From: Bacillota bacterium
GTDB lineage: Bacteria; Bacillota; Bacilli; Paenibacillales; NBRC-103111
NCBI GenBank assembly: GCA_023388055.1
Contig: JAEWGW010000036.1
Coordinates: 1 to 54,360, forward strand
Length of the DNA stretch: 54,360 nt
Reading direction: 5' to 3'
The position numbers were made by a program, and so were the translations under genes. Shown here in pieces: positions 42,762 to 51,406 of the stretch. The notes under the pieces are model-generated. The model was given only the letters and a program-made list of their open reading frames with translations. It did no database searches and was not told the origin of the DNA. How positions within the stretch are numbered: the stretch's first letter is position 1; every line of letters starts with the position of its first letter.

Positions 42762-43643
42762 ATGGTAATCAAAAAGACATTCGGCGATTATGTGTTTGAT
42801 ACACTCAATGTGCTTTTATTGGCCGGACTGGCTCTGATCACGGCTTATCCCTTTATTTATGTGGTATTTGCCTCCTTAAGCAGCGCAGACCATCTTACCG
42901 CCCACAGCGGGCTCCTGCTTAGACCCTTGGATTTCAGCCTGGATGCGTATAAGGCCGTCTTAAAAAACCCGATTATTTATACCGGCTATAAGAATACCCT
43001 CTTTATTGTCGTCGTAGGTACAGCCTATAACATTATTATGACCGCTATGGGCGCCTTCGTTCTCTCCCGGAAGGACTTTTTCTGGCGAAAACCGATTACC
43101 ATTATGATTGTGTTCACTATGTTCTTCGGTGGCGGCCTGATTCCCAGCTTCCTGCTGGTGAAGGATCTGGGTTTAATGAATTCCATATGGGCCTTGATTG
43201 TTCCCGGGGCCATCGGCACCTGGAATCTGATCATTATGCGGACATCGTTTCAAGCCATTCCGGACAGTCTCATCGAATCCGCCCACCTGGACGGTGCACA
43301 TGATTTTATCATTCTGTTCAAAATCATTATCCCGCTGGCCCTGCCCACCATTGCCGTAATGGTGCTGTATTATGGGGTAGGCCACTGGAACTCCTGGTTC
43401 AGCGCCATGATTTATTTGCGGAAGCGGGAATTATGGCCCTTGCAGCTGGCTCTGCGGGAAATCCTGATCTCCAACAGCACCGACGAGATGATGACCGGCA
43501 CCGCAGCCCAGGACCGGGCATCCATTGGGGAAACCATCAAATATGCCACCATTATGGTGGCTACCCTCCCCATCCTGGCGGCTTATCCGTTCCTGCAGAA
43601 ATATTTTGTGAAGGGCGTTATGGTCGGCGCGCTCAAAGGTTAG
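42762..43643 (+). CDS. sugar ABC transporter permease, LplC/YtcP type (importer 2)
   Basis: The 293-residue permease has six membrane helices and the EAA loop PDSLIESAHLDGAHDFII near residues 165-185, with Ser in place of the usual Ala. Family features VFTMFFGGGLIPSFLLVKDLGL and AMIYLRKRELWPLQL are present. The ATG follows AAGGGGGTGG. It ends the operon; a terminator hairpin follows within 10 bp. No ATPase gene is nearby, so a shared MsmX-type ATPase is likely. Confidence 0.92.
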   Translation: MVIKKTFGDYVFDTLNVLLLAGLALITAYPFIYVVFASLSSADHLTAHSGLLLRPLDFSLDAYKAVLKNPIIYTGYKNTLFIVVVGTAYNIIMTAMGAFVLSRKDFFWRKPITIMIVFTMFFGGGLIPSFLLVKDLGLMNSIWALIVPGAIGTWNLIIMRTSFQAIPDSLIESAHLDGAHDFIILFKIIIPLALPTIAVMVLYYGVGHWNSWFSAMIYLRKRELWPLQLALREILISNSTDEMMTGTAAQDRASIGETIKYATIMVATLPILAAYPFLQKYFVKGVMVGALKG

Positions 43644-43652
43644 CGGGATAAG

Positions 43653-43692
43653 AAAAAACCCTTTTCGCGAAAGCTGCGGGAAGGGCTTTTTT
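43653..43692. terminator. terminator shared by importer 2 and the 43704 AraC gene
   Basis: AAAAAACCCTT (43653-43663) pairs with AAGGGCTTTTTT (43681-43692) with one bulge. Both strands carry T runs, suiting convergent genes. Confidence 0.8.
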
Positions 43693-43703
43693 GCTGCCGG
43701 GGA

Positions 43704-44522
43704 CTATAACCCGGTATATTTTGTCGGGGAGATCCCCTCTATTTTCTTAAAGTATCTGCTGAAATAAAACATGTCGCCAAAACCGACCAGCCCTGCCGTA
43801 TCGGTCACCGAATACCCCATCTCCAGAAACTCCTTGGCCCGGGCGATCCGGTATTTAATAATAAACTCGAAGGGGGTTTCTCCTGTGGTTTCCTTGAAGA
43901 TATGCCCCAGATGGGAAGGGCTGATATCGATGCTGTTGGCCAGCTCGTCCAGCGTCAGCTTCCGGGTATAGTTGGCGGCAATATAGTTGATGACCTTCTC
44001 CACCTTATGAATCGCGCTGTAATTGACGGTGTCCTTTTCCAGGTAATTCGAAATCAGAAGAAGAATCTCCATAAAATCGGCACGGCACCGGAAGATCCGG
44101 TCCTCATGCCCTGATGACCAATGACGCATAAATTCCTCGAATAATTCCTTCAAGCGGCGGAACAGATACCGGTCCTGAATGTGGGTATGAGAAGGAAACG
44201 GAAGCGCAGCGTCCACATGCACCCAGCTGCCGTTCTCCAATACCGGGCAGGCATACTGAAAATCAACCGTATAGCATTTCACAAGAGAATCCGGGTTGGT
44301 GTCCCCCCTTCTTATGTCGCCGGGCTGGAAATATACAATATCTCCGCTGACGGCTGTAAACTCTGCATCATTGCAGAGCAGATTGGCTTCGCCGTCAAAA
44401 ACCAGCATCAGATTGTGGTGGGGAAAAACACCATGGGGAATCTTCCAGGAAGGCGTCGCATACCGTTTGATAGCCAGGATAAAATGGGGAACCATGGCGT
44501 TTAGCACCTCGGTTGTCTTCAA
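43704..44522 (-). CDS. AraC-family regulator, divergent from GH105-type gene
   Basis: The 272-residue regulator has a cupin-like N-terminal domain (LMLVFDGEANLLCND, VYFQPGDIRRGD). The C-terminal AraC domain (about 170-272) carries DISPSHLGHIFKETTGETPFEF and DMFYFSRYFKKIEGISPTKY. It is divergent from the glycoside hydrolase gene across 114 bp and is the likely regulator of that gene. The ATG lies after weak ribosome sequence. The ligand is unknown. Confidence 0.9.
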   Translation of the reverse strand: MKTTEVLNAMVPHFILAIKRYATPSWKIPHGVFPHHNLMLVFDGEANLLCNDAEFTAVSGDIVYFQPGDIRRGDTNPDSLVKCYTVDFQYACPVLENGSWVHVDAALPFPSHTHIQDRYLFRRLKELFEEFMRHWSSGHEDRIFRCRADFMEILLLISNYLEKDTVNYSAIHKVEKVINYIAANYTRKLTLDELANSIDISPSHLGHIFKETTGETPFEFIIKYRIARAKEFLEMGYSVTDTAGLVGFGDMFYFSRYFKKIEGISPTKYTGL

Positions 44523-44636
44523 GGCATCACACCACCATATAATCAGGATATATTACAAATCTAATCATATCATTCATCCCTTAATAACTCAACGTATGCT
44601 AACATAAATCGTAGAATACTTCATAAAGGAGCTGCT

Positions 44637-46859
44637 ATGATGAAGCCCTATTTTGATGAGCAGGAAAGTATTTATACGAAGCTGTATGACCGTACGGATG
44701 ACGTTCTCGAAACCATAGCCAATGCCTACATCGGAAGGAATCCTGCGCTGCCGTTTGAGTTCCGCGGCTTTTCCCGGGACGGCTTTATGAAGAAAAACAA
44801 CGGCAGATATGACATGAATTTGGAGGAAAGGCTGCCGGAGGCCAAGCTGGGCCAGTATGCGTATGCATTTGGCCTGCTGTGGAGCAACCATGACGGGTGG
44901 ACGGATTTTGGCTTGAGCTGTTATGGTCCTGCTTCGGTTTATTTGAACCGGGAGTTTCTGTACAGAGCCGATATCGGCGAAGAAGTGAATCCCAAGATGG
45001 TGAAGGGCATCCGGGCCAAGCTGCAAAAGGGCTGGAATGCGGTCTGCATCAAATTTGTGAAGGCGCCTACAGGCTTTGGCGGGGTTTTCGGCACTCAGAA
45101 CACCAAGTGGAATCCCATGGAGTTTATGTCCCCCTTCCAGGAACGAAAAGGCCAGGCCGGCTGGGTCTATTCGGATGTTATGGATGCGGACAGCTTCAGT
45201 GAAACGGAGCTTCCGGACTATACAGGGCTGGAGACGTTATCCGGTATGGGCTGGTATCCGGAGCTTTCCTGGGATGCGGAGCAATCGGCGCAGAATTCAT
45301 GTACCCGGATTTTCGGTCAGACTCCCGGCAAGGTAGCCTATCTGTGGTCGGAGCTTTGGCATTCCGGCGCCGGCACACAGGTCTGCAGGCTGGAGGGCCA
45401 TTCTGCAGGCAAACTGAGAATCTGGCTGGATGGTCAGGTGGTCTTTGCAGGAGTATTGAACACGGCGGACAAGGCGGAATTTAAGCTGCACCCGGGGAAA
45501 CATGAGCTGCTGGTGGAGCTGTGTGCCACAGCCAATGGCTGGGAGTACAGCCTTGACTTTACCGTGGATGGGGCAAGCGCCGCGCTGTCCATTCCCCGGG
45601 GTGTGAAAGGAAGCAATGGACCCTGGCTGTATCTGGGGCCCTTGGATCAACCGTTGGAGGAATCCGCCGACAGCATCTGCTCCCTGTACCGTTTGTTCGA
45701 GCAAGGAGACAGCTCATTCTTCTGGCGGCTGGACCTGCCTAACACCTGGGTACGCCCTTATCTGGACAACGGGCTGTTCGCCAAGTGGAATTATCCCCTG
45801 GGGGTTACGCTGTACGGGCTGCTGCAGACAGGCAGACTGTTGGAGAAGCGGGGAATTCTCGATTATGCCATCAGCCATATTACGGAATGTACCCGGATTT
45901 ACCGGTATGCCAGGTGGGATGCAGAGCAATACGGCTACCCCTCCGTCGACAATCAGCTGGTTGAGATGGATATGCTGGACGATTGCGGCTCCTTCGGCTC
46001 CGCTGTGCTGGAAGCGTACCGGGATTCCCAGGACCCCCATACTCCTTATGTAGTGGAGCAGATTGCCAACCATATGGCGCATAATCAGGAACGGCGTGAG
46101 GACGGAGCCTTCTTCCGGCTCAGCAGCAATCCTCTGCGTGGCCATACCATGTGGGCCGACGACCTGTATATGAGCACCCCGTTTTTGGTCCGTTATTATA
46201 AGCTGACGGGAGATCCCCGCTATCTGGATGACGCCGCAAAACAGTTCATTCAATTTAAGAAATACTTGTTTATACCTGAATACAAAATTATGTCCCATGT
46301 GTACGACTTCCAGCATAACAAAGCAACCCAGGTTCCCTGGGGCCGGGGCAACGGCTGGGTGTTCTTCTCCCTGTCGGAGCTGCTGGAGGTGATGCCGGAA
46401 GCCCACGCAGAGCGGGCCACTCTGCTGGCCTTCTACAACGAGCTTGCCGAAGGATATATGGCCCTGCAGGGAGAAACCGGTTTATGGCATCAGGTGCTGA
46501 CCCATCCGGATTCCTATGCAGAAACCTCCTGCACCAGTATGTTTGTGTACGGCTTGTCCCGGGGCATCCGGTTGGGCTGGGTCCGGGAGGACCTGGAGCA
46601 GAAGGCGGTAACGGCCGTGAACCGGGGCTGGTTGGCCCTGACCCGATACGGCATCGACCGGTTCGGGAATGTGCACGGCGTGTGCCGCGGCTCCTCCTAT
46701 TCCTTCACACCGGACTATTACAAGCATGAGCTGAATGCGGTAACCAACGATACCCACGGGATCGGAATTGTGCTGCTGGCGGGTATTGAAACCGGCAAAT
46801 TGTCGGAGTGGCTGAAGCAGCGAAATGATCAGGATGTGGCACAAGCGGTTCGAAACTAA
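44637..46859 (+). CDS. GH105/GH88-type glycoside hydrolase with N-terminal beta domains
   Basis: The C-terminal half (about 370-730) is an (alpha/alpha)6 barrel of the unsaturated rhamnogalacturonyl hydrolase type. It has the catalytic Asp pair in TMWADDLYMS (Asp508-Asp509) and the family block VPWGRGNGWVFFSLSELL, with HQVLTHPDSYAETSCT further on. The 350-residue N-terminal part looks like two beta-sandwich domains. The first resembles a GH2-type sugar-binding domain (PASVYLNREFLYRADIG). The second has RIWLDGQVVFAGVL and LHPGKHELLVEL. Stand-alone GH105 enzymes are about 370 residues, so this is an unusual fusion. No signal peptide is visible, so it is probably cytoplasmic. AAAGGAG precedes the ATG. 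Confidence 0.82.
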   Translation: MMKPYFDEQESIYTKLYDRTDDVLETIANAYIGRNPALPFEFRGFSRDGFMKKNNGRYDMNLEERLPEAKLGQYAYAFGLLWSNHDGWTDFGLSCYGPASVYLNREFLYRADIGEEVNPKMVKGIRAKLQKGWNAVCIKFVKAPTGFGGVFGTQNTKWNPMEFMSPFQERKGQAGWVYSDVMDADSFSETELPDYTGLETLSGMGWYPELSWDAEQSAQNSCTRIFGQTPGKVAYLWSELWHSGAGTQVCRLEGHSAGKLRIWLDGQVVFAGVLNTADKAEFKLHPGKHELLVELCATANGWEYSLDFTVDGASAALSIPRGVKGSNGPWLYLGPLDQPLEESADSICSLYRLFEQGDSSFFWRLDLPNTWVRPYLDNGLFAKWNYPLGVTLYGLLQTGRLLEKRGILDYAISHITECTRIYRYARWDAEQYGYPSVDNQLVEMDMLDDCGSFGSAVLEAYRDSQDPHTPYVVEQIANHMAHNQERREDGAFFRLSSNPLRGHTMWADDLYMSTPFLVRYYKLTGDPRYLDDAAKQFIQFKKYLFIPEYKIMSHVYDFQHNKATQVPWGRGNGWVFFSLSELLEVMPEAHAERATLLAFYNELAEGYMALQGETGLWHQVLTHPDSYAETSCTSMFVYGLSRGIRLGWVREDLEQKAVTAVNRGWLALTRYGIDRFGNVHGVCRGSSYSFTPDYYKHELNAVTNDTHGIGIVLLAGIETGKLSEWLKQRNDQDVAQAVRN

Positions 46860-46868
46860 TTGTAATAC

Positions 46869-46910
46869 ACACACCGTTTGTCCCTTTTTGGGATCAGGCG
46901 GTGTGTTTTT
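46869..46910 (+). terminator. ACACACCG two-tier hairpin, copy 2, terminator of the GH105-type gene
   Basis: ACACACCG (46869-46876) pairs with CGGTGTGT (46899-46906) and TCCC with GGGA inside, followed by a T run. It begins 9 bp after the stop. It is nearly the same as the leader hairpin at 36472-36527, so this shape is reused as terminator in one place and leader in another. Confidence 0.8.
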
Positions 46911-46978
46911 GCAAGTTGCGGCCTGGGGGGAACGCGCTGCGAACGAGCAAATGTAGTGGGCTACATGCAGAAGCCGCA

Positions 46979-47032
46979 CAAAAAAACCGCATGGCGGCCT
47001 CCTTACCGAAGGCGCCACGCGGGCTTACAAAA
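46979..47032 (-). terminator. terminator of the ABC exporter operon
   Basis: CCGCATGGCG (46987-46996) pairs with CGCCACGCGG (47023-47032) with one G-T pair, and a run of A at 46980-46986 reads as T on the minus strand. It lies 17 bp after the exporter stop. Confidence 0.85.
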
Positions 47033-47049
47033 CGTTGGCTCTTATTATC

Positions 47050-48951
47050 TTACCCCACTTCCACCTCGCCGCCGGCTCCGGCGGTGGTGAACTGGCTGTT
47101 ATACAGATCGGCATAGAAGCCTCCCGCAGCCAGCAGCTCCTGGTGGGTTCCTTGCTCGATGACCTTGCCGTGGTTCATGACTAGAATCAGATCCGCATCC
47201 CGGATAGTGGACAGCCGGTGGGCAATGACGAAGCTGGTCCGGCCCTGCATCAGCCGGTTCATGGCCTTCTGGATGTATACCTCAGTGCGTGTATCCACGC
47301 TGCTGGTGGCCTCATCCAGAATGAGGATGGCCGGATCAGCCAGAATGGCCCGGGCGATGGTCAGCAGCTGGCGTTGGCCTTGCGAAATATTGGAGGCATC
47401 CTCATTCAAAATCGTCTTGTACCCGTCGGGCAGCGTCCGGATGAAGCGGTCCGCATGAGCCGCCTTGGCCGCCGCGACAATCTCCTCCTCTGTAGCATCC
47501 TTGCGTCCGTAGGCGATATTGTCACGGATGGTTCCGTTAAACAGCCAGGTATCCTGAAGCACCATACCGAACAGACTGCGCAGGCTTCCCCGCTTCCAAT
47601 CCCGGATATTACGGCCGTCGACGGTAATGCCGCCCTCGCCTACCTCATAGAAGCGCATCAGCAGGTTCACCAGGGTTGTTTTACCGGCACCGGTAGGTCC
47701 GACAATAGCTACGGTCTGGCCGGGGTGCACCTCAATATTCATATCCTCAATCAGAGGGGCATCCGCCTTATAGCCGAAGTTCACTTGCTCGAACCGGACA
47801 GTCCCTTGAACGCTGCCGGCAATAGCAAGGGCTGCCGGAGCATCGGGCTCCTCTTCCTGCTCATCGAGAATCTCGAAGACCCGCTCCGCAGATGCAATAG
47901 TAGCCTGCAGCACGTTAGCGATATTGGCCGTTTGCACAATCGGCTGGGTGAACTGGCGCATATAAGAGATAAACGCCTGGACATCACCGATATTCATCCG
48001 GTCACGGGCAACGAACAGTCCGCCCACCACACAAATCAGCACATACCCGATATTATTAACGAAGTTCAGCACCGGCATAATGATACCGGAGACAAAATTG
48101 GCCTTGTAGCCCGCCTCATACAGCTTCTCGTTGATTTCTTCGAATTTCTTAGCAGAGACTTCCTCGCGGCCGAAGGCCTTGACGATTTTATGCCCCGTGT
48201 ACATTTCCTCAATGTGACCGTTCAGCTCACCCAAGGACCGGGCCTGGGCGATAAAATGGCTCTGGGATCGCTTGGCGATGACTTGGGTAATGACAGCGCT
48301 GAGGGGAAGTGTCACCAGAGCGATCAGGGTCATCACCGGGCTGATGGTGAGCATCATCACCAGAATTCCGACAATGGTGACCACCGAGGTAATCAGTTGG
48401 GTCAAGCTTTGCTGCAGGGTGGTGCTGATGGTATCGATATCGTTGGTGACGCGGCTTAGAATTTCGCCGTGCTTCCGGGCATCGTAGTAGCTGAGCGGCA
48501 GCCGGGTAAGCTTATCCTTCACCTTTTGGCGAAGATCATACATCGCCTTCTGGGCCACGTCCGCCATAATATATTGAGTGATGTACGTGAAAAAGGCACT
48601 TAGCAGATACAATCCCACCAGAATCAGACAGATTCGGGCGATATAGTCGAAATCAATGGCTGCACCCGGTATCTTGGCTACAAACTTGGCCATTGCCCCC
48701 TCCAAGAGGACGGTGGTCGCCTTGCCCATAATCTTCGGACTGACGATAGAAAAGACTGTAGACAGAATGGCCACCAGAAAGATGGCAAGCAGCTTGCCCC
48801 GGTAAGGGGACATATATTGAACCAGGCGCTTGAAGGTGCCCTTGGCATCCTTGGCCTTCTCTACCGGACGCCCGAAGCCGCCCGGTCCGCCGGGCCCACC
48901 GGGTCCGCCGCCATGGCCGCGCTTTGGTTGGTTCTTATCACGTTCACTCAT
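47050..48951 (-). CDS. ABC exporter half-transporter, catalytically competent subunit
   Basis: This 633-residue protein has an N-terminal proline- and glycine-rich extension of about 35 residues. A six-helix membrane domain follows, then a nucleotide-binding domain (about 380-620). Walker A is in GPTGAGKTTLVNL, the signature is SNISQGQRQLL (the usual LSGGQ is replaced by ISQGQ), and Walker B ends in LILDEATSSVD with the catalytic Glu. It overlaps its partner by 4 bp (ATGA). Paired genes of this kind (YheH/YheI, LmrCD types) are multidrug exporters. Substrate is unknown; a MarR regulator upstream suggests induction by a drug-like compound. Confidence 0.92.
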   Translation of the reverse strand: MSERDKNQPKRGHGGGPGGPGGPGGFGRPVEKAKDAKGTFKRLVQYMSPYRGKLLAIFLVAILSTVFSIVSPKIMGKATTVLLEGAMAKFVAKIPGAAIDFDYIARICLILVGLYLLSAFFTYITQYIMADVAQKAMYDLRQKVKDKLTRLPLSYYDARKHGEILSRVTNDIDTISTTLQQSLTQLITSVVTIVGILVMMLTISPVMTLIALVTLPLSAVITQVIAKRSQSHFIAQARSLGELNGHIEEMYTGHKIVKAFGREEVSAKKFEEINEKLYEAGYKANFVSGIIMPVLNFVNNIGYVLICVVGGLFVARDRMNIGDVQAFISYMRQFTQPIVQTANIANVLQATIASAERVFEILDEQEEEPDAPAALAIAGSVQGTVRFEQVNFGYKADAPLIEDMNIEVHPGQTVAIVGPTGAGKTTLVNLLMRFYEVGEGGITVDGRNIRDWKRGSLRSLFGMVLQDTWLFNGTIRDNIAYGRKDATEEEIVAAAKAAHADRFIRTLPDGYKTILNEDASNISQGQRQLLTIARAILADPAILILDEATSSVDTRTEVYIQKAMNRLMQGRTSFVIAHRLSTIRDADLILVMNHGKVIEQGTHQELLAAGGFYADLYNSQFTTAGAGGEVEVG

Positions 48952-50675
48952 GCGATCTCCTCCTCGGAAAGCTGGGACGCCACAATTTCGCGGTAAACGC
49001 CGCAGGTAGTAAGCAGCTCCTTGTGCGTACCCATACCGGCAATACGTCCATCCTCCAGCACAATAATCCGGTCCGCATCTACCACGGTGCTGACCCGTTG
49101 CGCCACAATCAGGACTGTGGCATCACCGGTCTCATGGCGCAGGGCGGCCCGCAGGCGGGCGTCCGTCTTATAATCCAGAGCAGAGAAGCTGTCGTCGAAG
49201 ATATACACCTCGGGCTTCCGGACCAGGGCCCGGGCAATGGACAGACGCTGCTTTTGCCCGCCTGACAGATTGCTGCCCCCTTGGGAAATCATCGAATCGA
49301 AGCCCTGCTCCATCTCCTGGATGAAATCCAGAGCTTGCGCGGTAGAGGCGGCATGGCGGAGATCCTCGTCAGTGGCATCCTCCTTGCCGAAGCGGATATT
49401 ATCAGCAGCCGTACCTGTAAACAGCACTGCCTGCTGAGGAACAAACCCGATTTTTTGCCGCAAAGCCTCCTGGGTCATCTCCCGCACATCCACCCCGTCA
49501 ACCAGCACCTGGCCGTTCTCCACATCATAAAAACGGGGGATCAGCTGGATCAGGGTGGATTTGCCCGAACCTGTGCCGCCGATAATCGCCGTCACCTCTC
49601 CCGGCTCAGCACGGAAGGTAATCCCGGAGAGCACAGGCTGTTCAGCGCCCGGATAACGGAAGGACACGTCCTTGAACTCCACGTAGCCTTTTTGGCCCTT
49701 GGCGGTTTTGGGGGAGGCGGGATCGTCGAACTCCGGCTCCATTGCCAATACTTCATTAATACGCACGGCGGATGCCTGTGCCCGCGGAATCATCACGAAC
49801 ATAAAGGAAGCCATAAGGAAGGAGAACATAATTTGGAATACATATTGGACGAAGGCCATCATGTCGCCTACCATCATCTCGCCGATATCAATCCGTTTGG
49901 CGGCAAACCAGGTCACGGCGATCACGGTAAACTGCATGATCAATAGCATCGCCGGCATAAAAAACGCCATCAGCTTATTCACCCGGATACCGGTATCTGT
50001 CAGCTCCCAGTTGGCGCTGGTAAAACGTTCGTTTTCATGCTCATCGCGGTTGAAGGCACGAACCACGCGGATGCCTACCAGAAACTCCCGCAGCACCAGG
50101 TTCAGCTTGTCGATGCGCTTCTGCATAATTTTGAAATAAGGCATACCCTTGGAGGCGATAAACCAGATGGTCAACCCCATCACCGGCAGGGATACGGCCA
50201 GTATCCAGGTCAGGACATGATCCCGGCGGTAGGCCATAATCAGGCCGCCAATTCCCATGATGGGAGCGGAAATCATCATCCGCAGCATCATGATCGACAC
50301 CTGCTGCATCTGCTGCACATCGTTGGTGGTCCGGGTAATCAGGGACGCAGTGCCCACCGAATCGAATTCCCGGAGAGTGAATTTGCCCACATGATGGAAT
50401 ACCTTGCTCCGCAGGTCGCGGCCAAAGCCGATGGCGGTACGGGAGGAAAGATACATGGCAATCACGGAGCAAATCGTGCCCCCGAAGGCGATCAGGAGCA
50501 TCCAGCCGCCGGTGGTCCAGATATAGCCGGTATCCTTCTGTACAATGCCCTTATCCACAATATCCGCCATCAGCGTTGGCAGATACAGATCAGACATGGC
50601 CTGGATGAACAGAAGCACCACAGTGAATACAAGCAGCCAGCTGTACGGCTTCAAGTAACGAAAAAGCTTCAACAC
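48948..50675 (-). CDS. ABC exporter half-transporter, degenerate-site subunit
   Basis: The 575-residue partner has six membrane helices. Its nucleotide-binding domain has Walker A GGTGSGKSTLIQL, signature SNLSGGQKQRLS, and a Walker B ending IFDDSFSALD. Asp stands where the catalytic Glu belongs, the normal asymmetry of heterodimeric exporters such as TM287/288. The start is GTG. A palindrome-type repeat at 50716-50764 separates it from the MarR gene, 107 bp upstream in total. The subunits must work together because each supplies half of the ATP sites. Confidence 0.92.
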   Translation of the reverse strand: MLKLFRYLKPYSWLLVFTVVLLFIQAMSDLYLPTLMADIVDKGIVQKDTGYIWTTGGWMLLIAFGGTICSVIAMYLSSRTAIGFGRDLRSKVFHHVGKFTLREFDSVGTASLITRTTNDVQQMQQVSIMMLRMMISAPIMGIGGLIMAYRRDHVLTWILAVSLPVMGLTIWFIASKGMPYFKIMQKRIDKLNLVLREFLVGIRVVRAFNRDEHENERFTSANWELTDTGIRVNKLMAFFMPAMLLIMQFTVIAVTWFAAKRIDIGEMMVGDMMAFVQYVFQIMFSFLMASFMFVMIPRAQASAVRINEVLAMEPEFDDPASPKTAKGQKGYVEFKDVSFRYPGAEQPVLSGITFRAEPGEVTAIIGGTGSGKSTLIQLIPRFYDVENGQVLVDGVDVREMTQEALRQKIGFVPQQAVLFTGTAADNIRFGKEDATDEDLRHAASTAQALDFIQEMEQGFDSMISQGGSNLSGGQKQRLSIARALVRKPEVYIFDDSFSALDYKTDARLRAALRHETGDATVLIVAQRVSTVVDADRIIVLEDGRIAGMGTHKELLTTCGVYREIVASQLSEEEIA

Positions 50676-50715
50676 GGTCTCATCATCTCCAATTATCCTG
50701 TAATCACATCTATCT

Positions 50716-50764
50716 GGGGAGTGTCTTCAAAACACCGCTTGAGGGAGCTTTCAGACACACCCTT
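50716..50764 (-). repeat. GTTTGCAAAC-type hairpin repeat, copy 2
   Basis: Arms GGGGAGTGTCTTCAAAAC and CTTTCAGACACACCC form an imperfect stem with a loop holding CGCTTGAGGGAG. Read on the minus strand the loop contains CTCAAGCGG, as in the copy at 2395-2446. It lies in the transcribed gap between marR and the exporter genes. Confidence 0.6.
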
Positions 50765-50782
50765 CGGTCATAAAAATGTCGT

Positions 50783-51253
50783 TTATTCACAATTGAGTTT
50801 TTTTTCGCCAGCCTCATTGCCTCCCGCCGTAAGCAGACAGTCGCGCACAAGGGTGAATCCCTCCTTCATTTTCTCCCTGTCCCCGGAAGTCAATGCACCG
50901 AAATCCTCCTGCTCCATCTTGGCAAGGGCCTTCTTAACCCGAAGGCAGAGCTCCTTACCCTCCTCCGTCAGAAAAACACGGGACACCCGCAGGTCCATGG
51001 GGTCGGGACGGCGGGTGATATATCCGCTGGCCTCCATCCGCTTCAGCATAACCGTCAGCGTAGCCGGCTGAATATGAAGCTGCTCGGCCAGCTCCCGCTG
51101 CTTCAGTCCTCCTCTGTGGGCCAGCGCAAACAGCACCGGCGGTTGGCCCGGATGGAGCCCCAGCGGCTCCAGGGTGGCGTGCACCCGTTGGAAATGTAGT
51201 CGGATCACTTGATGGAACAACTGGTACAAGGAATTTGTCCCTTTATGAAACAA
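50783..51253 (-). CDS. MarR-family regulator of the exporter operon
   Basis: The protein has the MarR winged-helix core: FALAHRGGLKQRELAEQLHIQ, then TLTVMLKRMEASGYITRRPDPMDLRVSRVFLTEEG, which includes the wing DPMDLRVSRV. I chose the TTG at 51251-51253, preceded by GGGAGGTGGG; a TTG eight codons upstream places that site inside the gene. This gives 156 residues. It is upstream of the two ABC exporter genes and probably represses the operon, including itself, through the inverted repeats at 51323-51355. The start codon remains the main doubt. Confidence 0.85.
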   Translation of the reverse strand: MFHKGTNSLYQLFHQVIRLHFQRVHATLEPLGLHPGQPPVLFALAHRGGLKQRELAEQLHIQPATLTVMLKRMEASGYITRRPDPMDLRVSRVFLTEEGKELCLRVKKALAKMEQEDFGALTSGDREKMKEGFTLVRDCLLTAGGNEAGEKKLNCE

Positions 51254-51322
51254 GATTCCATCCCACCTCCCTGGCAATGGCGTTATGCCTTAAGCAGGCA
51301 CTTATCATCTCTTTTGTACCAT

Positions 51323-51355
51323 TAGTTAGTCATCAAACTGTTAGCCACCTAACTA
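51323..51355. promoter_or_regulatory. probable MarR operator
   Basis: GTTAG-CCAC-CTAAC (51340-51353) is a perfect inverted repeat. TAGTTAG (51323-51329) with CTAACTA (51349-51355) makes a wider one. They lie about 70-100 bp upstream of the marR start. Such nested repeats suit a dimeric winged-helix repressor. Confidence 0.5.
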
Positions 51356-51406
51356 TATTACATCATTTTAAACTGAAAAGAAACTGAACAAATTCTTATC
51401 AATTTA

